Part shown: piece by piece, positions 45,701 to 50,989 of the stretch | Layout of the letters: each line of letters starts with the position of its first letter | Numbering within the stretch: the first letter of the stretch is position 1 | Assembly (NCBI GenBank): GCA_023375785.1 | Contig: SZWC01000567.1 | Span: 6,871-57,859, forward strand | DNA length: 50,989 bases | Origin: Penium margaritaceum | Taxonomy: Eukaryota > Streptophyta > Zygnematophyceae > Desmidiales > Peniaceae | Direction: 5' to 3' | Notes under the pieces: generated by a model | What the model saw: only the letters and a program-made list of their open reading frames with translations | What the model was told of the DNA's origin: nothing | Database searches by the model: none | Program-made: the position numbers and the translations under genes

Positions 45701-46676
45701 AAGGTAGAGAACAGTGGAGCAAGGCAGAGAACATTGGAGCAAGCCGACGAAAAGCGGATCAAGCCAGAGAAAGGTGGAGCAATGCTGAGAACGGTGGCAA
45801 AAGCCAAAGAACGGTGGAGAAAGTCATAGAATGGTGGAGCAAGCCGGAGAACGGTGGAGCAAGTCAGAGACTAATGGAGCAAGCCATTGAATAGTGGTGC
45901 AAGCCAGAGAATGGTGGAGCAAGCCAGAGAACGGTGGAGCAAGCCAGAGAACGGTGGAGCATGCCAGATGATAGTGGAGCAAGCCAGAGAATGGTGGAGA
46001 AAGCCAGAGGAAGGTGGAGCAAGCCAAATAACGGTGGAGCAAGCCAGAGAAAGGTGGAGCAAGGTAGAAGAAGGTGGAGCAAGCCAGAGAAAGGTAGAGC
46101 AAGCCAGGGAAAGGTGGAGCAAGACAGAGAAAGGTGGAGCAAGGTAGAGGAAGGTGGAGCAAGCCAAATAACGGTGGAGCAAGCCAGAGAAAGGTGGAGC
46201 AAGGTAGAAGAAGGTGGAGCAAGCCAGAGAAAGGTAGAGCAAGCCAGGGAAAGGTGGAGCAGGTTCAAGAAAGGTGCAGCGGGCCAGAGAAATGTGGATC
46301 TGGCTAGACTGAGGTGGAGCAGGCCAGAGAAAGGTGGAGCAAGCCAGAGAAAGGTGGAGCAAGCCAGAGAGCGGTCAAGCAAGCCAGAGAGCTGTGGAGT
46401 AAGCCAGAGAACACTGGAGCAAGCCACAGAACGGAGGAGCAAGCCAGAGAACGGTGGAGCAAGTTGGCAAACAGTGTAGCAAGCTGGAGAACGGTGGAGC
46501 ATTCCAAAGAACGGTGGAGCAAGCAAGAGAACGGTGGAACAAGTAAGAAAACGGTGGAGCAAGCCAGAGAACGGTGGAGTAAGCCAGAGGACGGTGGAGC
46601 AAGAATGAGAAAGGTGGAGCAAGCCCAAAGAAGGTGGATCAAGCCAGAGGAAAGTGGAGCAAGCCAGAGAACGATG
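39710..46676 (+). repeat. 20-bp minisatellite array, block 4
   Basis: Same unit and polarity as the earlier blocks; 7.0 kb, about 348 units. Visible duplications include 120-bp steps near 40060-40250, 40260-40500 and 42060-42290, and a ~95-bp step near 44700-44860. An n lies at 41342, with repeat copies on both sides. Toward the right end the GAAC variant of the unit becomes more common than in the left blocks. It ends at the CGATG copy of element C's target site. Confidence 0.96.
40977..41430. repeat. Repeated sequence around a gap (n at 41342) in the 20-bp array
   Basis: The sequence after the n (CCAGACAAAGGTGGAGCAAA, 41343 on) repeats 40977 on for about 80 bp. The sequence before the n (about 41260-41341) repeats about 41060-41142. 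Because the whole region is a 20-bp repeat, the correspondence is less clean than at the other six gaps. Confidence 0.6.
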
Positions 46677-47266
46677 TGTGAGAATGATGCCTTGACAGAA
46701 GAAGGAGGAATATCAAGAATGTCTCAATAAGGGTTCAGGTCCAGACACTGAACCATCTTCACCAATGGTCATCCGGTCATTCGACCGTTAAGGTCTATTG
46801 GTCAAGTTATCCCCCAATAATGTGACACCTGTCACCCGCATTCGGCTAGCAGAAAGAAGCCGTTGGTCTGCTATTTTTTCCTGTTCTGCTTGTGTTTACC
46901 GTGGATGTTTATTCCCCTTAGTTCAACCCAGAATAGTACTTCCATCCTGGTCAGCTTTGGTTCCGCGGCTTCGCCACCGTGTCTTTGCTCTGCTCGCTCA
47001 TTGCTCATTCTGTTCTCGACATCTACTCTCAGCTAATGACTCCTTGCTTCATCACTCCTGATCCTTCGCTCATCACTCGTCAACTCATCACCCTCACTTT
47101 GCCTCAGCTCTCTCACTGCCTACCTGTCTCCATTGCACCTCAATCCAGTACATCACTTCTCATCAAGTCTCCTTGCTGCCATCATCCACCTGACGTACTT
47201 CTCCATGCGCCATTGCTTCTGCATGCTTCTGCCATTGTTGTCTTCCCTCGCTATATTCTTCTGACA
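46677..47266 (+). mobile_element. 5' LTR of element C
   Basis: 590 bp, TGTGAGAATGATGCC to CTTCTGACA. It aligns with the 3' LTR from its first bases through ATATCAAGAATGTCTCAA and GTTCAGGTCCAGACAC, with visible divergence. Confidence 0.9.
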
Positions 47267-47278
47267 TGGTATCAGAGC
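47267..47278 (+). other. Primer-binding site of element C
   Basis: TGGTATCAGAGC, an exact match to the plant Copia initiator tRNA-Met site, starting at the first base after the 5' LTR. Confidence 0.93.
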
Positions 47279-47761
47279 ATTAGGAAACATCACCTGGTTC
47301 ATCTTAACCAAGTCGTCGCTTTGCTGCCGCAATCACCGCACCTTTTCTTCAAGCATTCATCTGCTGTCGTCGTCTTCCTAGGTCTCACAGCTGCACCAAC
47401 AGCTGACGTCAGTAGCACTACCTTGACAGTCTTACAAGCTGGAATGGCATCCAGGCATGTGGAGCAAGCTGTGTGTACACGACATGCCAATGGAAAACAT
47501 CCGGTGACTCTTTGTCTAAAACAGCCATAAGCCACTCCCGAGCCGCCACCTATCACCTTCTTTGTGGAAGCTTTTTGCTCCTCCTCCGCATTTTTCTGGC
47601 CACTTGTCGCGCTCCTCCAACCCACTGATTTTGTATATTCTACTCATTTCCTCGTTTCCCTTTTGGAGATGAAGCTGATGGAGTCGAGGAAACAGAGGAG
47701 GATGGAGTTGATGTGTGGAGAGTGGCAGTCGTGGACACGAGTGAGGCAACCAGTTGCTCTG

Positions 47762-47976
47762 TTGCCAGGAGAGTGACGGCTTGTTCTCCAATTGGCCAGA
47801 GATCAACGAGCAGGAAGACTGGTGGCGTCTGATATCCTGACAACAAGAGGAAGGCAGCTGCAGCAAGAACTGTGAGGTTAGCAGAGACGCTCGCATATGT
47901 CAGGAAAGTGACGGCTTGCTTGCCAGTCGGCTCGAAGCATGAGCAGGAAGACTGGTGGTGTCCGATGTCCTGACGG
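47762..47976 (-). repeat. Inverted pair of GEQAV coding modules in element C
   Basis: The minus strand encodes LSGYQTPPVFLLVDLWPIGE then QAVTLLATEQLVAS (47843-47762 and onward), and a second, frameshifted copy with PTGKQAVTFLTY (47976-47898). In elements A and B the same pair reads in the direction of the element. Here it is reversed while the LTRs, primer site and A/B modules are not, so a segment of roughly 47640-48050 has been inverted. Confidence 0.7.
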
Positions 47977-48169
47977 CGGACGCAACTCTGCTATAATGAC
48001 GAAGCAACGGGAGAAGATGGTGGAGCAGAGAAAGTGATACGAGAGATGAAGGCTGAGACAGAGACTATTTCAACATCAAGCTTCACCATCATCAGTAGTC
48101 GCGTCTTCATCCTCTTCATTGCTCCACTATGCACGTGGTTTTTCCTTTGCGCCCACGTCATAAACATCA

Positions 48170-48780
48170 ATCCACCGTCTATCATCCGTCTCTCATCATC
48201 TGCTTGGTACAAGGATTCTCCCGGCCGCATCACCATTCTTGTGACCCCTGCATCCACGACAAAAATTCCACAGCGCTCGCGGCTCACTCTTGCACCCACA
48301 TTTTATCCTCATAAACACATTATCAGCACATGTCACCAGCACAAGGATCTGCACGAGCTAGCTGCCCACTTCGCAGAAGCCTGCACCTATGCCAACAGCA
48401 GACTTCTCGTGGCGCGTTGGCTCCTACCTTCCCCTTGCCGCATTCTACCCCTCTACTCAGCAATACACTTGGTTTCGCCCCCGTGCCCACTCCATCAACA
48501 TCATTCTGTTGCCTGCCATCAGCTTGGATCATCAGTTCGGCATACGGACCCGCCCGGTCACATCGCCAGTATCGCGACAACCTGCGCACATGCCGAAACT
48601 TGCGCAGCGCATGTGGCCCGCCCTTGCGTCCATCTCCTTTCATCAGCCATCAACCTCCTCCTCATCACCTGGCACCCTTCAGCATCGCCTGCACTCTACG
48701 TCCTTGGTTTTACACTCTGCCTCATTATCATCTTCATCAACTTCTCACCACAAGGATCTTCTCGGTCCACCCGCCATTCT
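48170..48780 (+). repeat. Cys/His-rich A/B modules in element C
   Basis: A-type modules near 48207 (CAAGGATTCTCCCGGCCGC) and 48540 (ACGGACCCGCCCGGTCACA), a B-type module near 48330 (GCAAGGATCTGCACGAGCTA), and a weak A-type copy near 48750. Order and orientation match element B. Confidence 0.65.
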
Positions 48781-49108
48781 GTAGTAACCTGCGTCCAAAC
48801 CGACTGCCCCCACAACATACAAGATATCAGCACCACTCACTCACCTCACCATCCTCACCATTCTCCTCTCAGCGCTCTAACATCCTCTACAAACCACATT
48901 CCCCCCTTTCTCATGACAGGCCGACAACAAACCATTACCATCTTTAATGAAGTTGCCTCCCTCGATCACAACATTGTCTGGCTATTCATCAACGACGATG
49001 GGAGTCACAACTTTCCACAATGGCGTCGTCAGCTTTGGTGAGAAATTTCCAACGTGGAAATCCATTGTTTCAACCTTCTCGATGTCCTTTGAAACATAGG
49101 AGGTAGAG

Positions 49109-49492
49109 ATGCCCGTTGAACAGCACAGACACGGGGAGAATACGAAGAAGCCCAAACCCAACTACGAGACCTTCCCTACCTCACTACCTATGATGAATTT
49201 CATCACAATCATCGAAGCACATCGGCATCAACCTCTTCCCTGGACTATGAGCGCAATCAGTAACTATTACACCCGAAGAGGAGCACAACCCCCTGAACAT
49301 CGTCTAGCCCCTCTGGATCCCCCTCCATACTGTCTATTTGAGCAAGAACGACGTCTTCACTTACAATCCTTCATCACATATCGCAGGAGAGTCAAGGAAG
49401 AAGAACATATAAGGGCAATAGAGGAGCGGCCACGCACTCCTCAATCTCCTACATCCTCTAATGGGATAGAATACTACGAGCATTACTTATGA
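49109..49492 (+). CDS. Unrecognised 127-residue ORF upstream of the polypurine tract (element C)
   Basis: The frame starts MPVEQHRHGENTKKPKP and ends NGIEYYEHYL, 54 bases before the polypurine tract. It is proline-rich in the middle (PEHRLAPLDPPPYC) and has a charged, probably helical segment (YRRRVKEEEHIRAIEERP). I recognise no domain. The occurrence of an ORF in exactly this terminal slot parallels element B, but the two sequences are not visibly related. An upstream frame ending in NFPQWRRQLW (to 49041) may be another fragment of the same decayed gene. Moderate chance that it is only a chance frame. Confidence 0.33.
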   Translation: MPVEQHRHGENTKKPKPNYETFPTSLPMMNFITIIEAHRHQPLPWTMSAISNYYTRRGAQPPEHRLAPLDPPPYCLFEQERRLHLQSFITYRRRVKEEEHIRAIEERPRTPQSPTSSNGIEYYEHYL

Positions 49493-49546
49493 TCCCTCAG
49501 TCCTACTCCACAGTACCAAGAAACACTACATCTCTTGTCAAGTTTT

Positions 49547-49555
49547 AAGGGAGGG
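49547..49555 (+). other. Polypurine tract of element C
   Basis: AAGGGAGGG directly before the 3' LTR start TGTCATAATG. Confidence 0.8.
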
Positions 49556-50180
49556 TGTCATAATGAAGCCTCGACAAGAGAAGGAAAGATATCAAGAATG
49601 TCTCAACAACAGTTCAGGTCCAGACACAAAACCACCTTGACCAACGGTCCTCCGGTCATCCCATGGTTAAGGTCTATTGGTCAAGTTATTCCCTAATAAC
49701 GTGGCACCTGTCACCTGCGTCTGGCTAACAAAAAGAAGCTTTTGGTCTGCTATTTTGTCCTGTTCTTCTTGTAAATACCAAGGATGTTCATTCCCTTAAG
49801 TTCAACCCAGAGAAGTCTTTCCATCCTGTTCGCCTTTGGTTCCGCGGCTTCGCTGCCGTGTTTCTTTCTCTGCTCGCTCATTGCTCATTCTGGTCTAGCC
49901 ATTCACTCTCAGCTCATGACTCCTTGCTACGTCACTCCTGATCCTCCGCTCATCACTCATCAACTCATCACCCTCACTCCACATCAACTCTCTCTCACCA
50001 GGTACCTCGCTACCTCGCACCTCTATCCGGCACATCACTTCTCTTCAAGCTCCTGCAACTAACTCCTAACAACACCTCATGTCTCCTTGCTACTGCCATC
50101 CATCTGACATACTTCTGCATGTGCCATTGCTTCTGCCTGCTTCTACCATTGCCGTCTCCCCTTGCTATATTCTTCTGACA
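49556..50180 (+). mobile_element. 3' LTR of element C
   Basis: 625 bp, TGTCATAATGAAGCC to CTTCTGACA, followed by CGGTG and the 20-bp array in phase. It carries the shared GGATGTTCATTCCC block. Confidence 0.9.
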
Positions 50181-50989
50181 CGGTGGAGCAAGCCAGAGAA
50201 AGGTTGAGCAAGCCAGAGAAAGGTAGAACAAGCCAGAGAACAGTAGAGCAAGCCACAGAAAAGTGTAGCAAGATAAAGAACGGTGGAGCAAGCCAGAGAA
50301 CGGTGGAACAAGTTGGAGAATAGTAGAGCAAGCCAGAGAACGGTAGAGCAAGCAAGGGAACGGTGGAGCTAGAGAACAGTGGAGCAAGCCAGAGAACGGT
50401 GGAGCAAGCCAGAGAATAGTAGAGCAAGCCAGAGAACGGTAGAGCAAGCAAGGGAACGGTGGAGCTAGAGAACAGTGGAGCAAGCCAGAGAACGGTGGAG
50501 CAAGCCAGAGAATAGTAGAGCAAGCCAGAGAACGGTAGAGCAAGCAAGGGAACGGTGGAGCTAGAGAACAGTGGAGCAAGCCAGAGAACGGTGGAGCAAG
50601 ACAGAGAAAGGTGGAGCAAGCCACAGAAAAGTGGAGCAGACCAAAGAACAGCGAAGCAAACCAGAGAATGGTGGAGTGAGCTAGAGAAAGGTGGAGCAAG
50701 CAAGAGAAAGGTGGAGCAAGCCAGGGAACAGTGGATGAAGCCAGATACATGTGGAGCAAGCCAGAGAAAAGTGGAGTAATCCAGAGAAAGGAGGAGAAAT
50801 CCAGAGAAAGGTGGAGCAATCCATAGGAAGGTGGAGCAAGCCAGAGAAAGGTGGAGCAAGTCAGAGAACGGTGGAGCAAGCCAGGGAACGGTGGAGCAAG
50901 ACAGAGAAAGGTGGAGCAAGCTGAAGAAAGGTGGAGCAAGCCAGAGAAAGTTGGAGCAAGCCAGAGAACGGTGGAGCAAGCCAGAGAAC
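50181..50989 (+). repeat. 20-bp minisatellite array, block 5 (runs off the window)
   Basis: Same unit and polarity, about 40 units. It contains a 96-bp block repeated three times at about 50310-50600. The block is marked by the shortened unit GGTGGAGCTAGAGAACA, seen at spacing 96 (50365, 50461, 50557). The array continues beyond the window end. Confidence 0.95.

Larger units (their letters stand above)
46677..50180 (+). mobile_element. LTR element C (non-autonomous, complete ends, internal inversion)
   Basis: 3504 bp: 5' LTR 46677-47266, primer-binding site 47267-47278, interior to 49555, 3' LTR 49556-50180. Flanks are CGATG (46672-46676) and CGGTG (50181-50185), a 5-bp target duplication of the array motif CGGTG with one change. 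The interior lacks pol. The GEQAV module pair (47762-47976) lies in the opposite orientation to the LTRs, primer site and A/B modules (about 48170-48780), unlike in elements A and B. A short unrecognised ORF (49109-49492) precedes the polypurine tract. Confidence 0.9.

Noticed and set aside
48034-49041. 335-codon plus-strand frame in element C
   Set aside because: Most of it is low-complexity His/Ser/Pro-rich translation of A/B modules, which are open in several frames. Only the last part looks protein-like, and it is interrupted right after.
19679-50989. CRISPR array
   Set aside because: Units are contiguous 20-bp repeats without unique spacers, in a eukaryotic retroelement context. This is a minisatellite.

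Overview
This window looks like repeat-dominated nuclear DNA from a streptophyte (a green plant or charophyte alga). The reasons are the primer-binding sites of plant Copia type (complementary to initiator tRNA-Met), a decayed Ty1/copia polyprotein, nested LTR elements with 5-bp target duplications, and long satellite and minisatellite arrays. A charophyte such as Chara is a guess from overall character, not a demonstrated assignment. I see no intact cellular protein gene and no rRNA, tRNA or CRISPR array. Nearly all long open frames are by-products of tandem repeats whose unit lacks stop codons on both strands.

Layout. 1-3391: GC-rich to mixed sequence with poly-G tracts and no supported gene. 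3392-5138: unannotatable sequence with a direct duplication around a gap and a small tandem duplication. 5139-8593: a minus-strand Copia pol pseudogene (RNase H, reverse transcriptase and integrase remnants). About 8600-15467: roughly 37 monomers of a diverged ~190-bp satellite, partly organised as a seven-monomer (~1.33 kb) higher-order repeat. 15468-19678: LTR element A (minus strand), truncated at the satellite border. From 19679 to the window end runs a single-polarity 20-bp minisatellite with consensus GGTGGAGCAAGCCAGAGAAA, about 21 kb and over a thousand units. It is split by a solo LTR (25050-25679), a 14-bp minisatellite (26535-28264), LTR element B (35713-39709, plus) and LTR element C (46677-50180, plus).

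The pieces fit a history in which a minisatellite grew by repeated segmental duplication. A perfect 60-bp higher-order block was amplified about 21 times at 21249-22521, and a 14-bp derivative array arose or landed exactly in unit register. Members of one non-autonomous LTR family then inserted into the array; 5-bp target duplications taken from the repeat unit are still readable. The LTR elements encode no recognisable pol. Their interiors are built from shared, shuffled modules (a repeated coding block with peptide core GEQAVTLL, and Cys/His-rich A/B modules), plus different unrecognised terminal ORFs just upstream of the polypurine tract.

Seven single-base n gaps are present. Six of them lie between near-identical direct copies of 155-375 bp, so part of the duplication is probably an assembly artefact.
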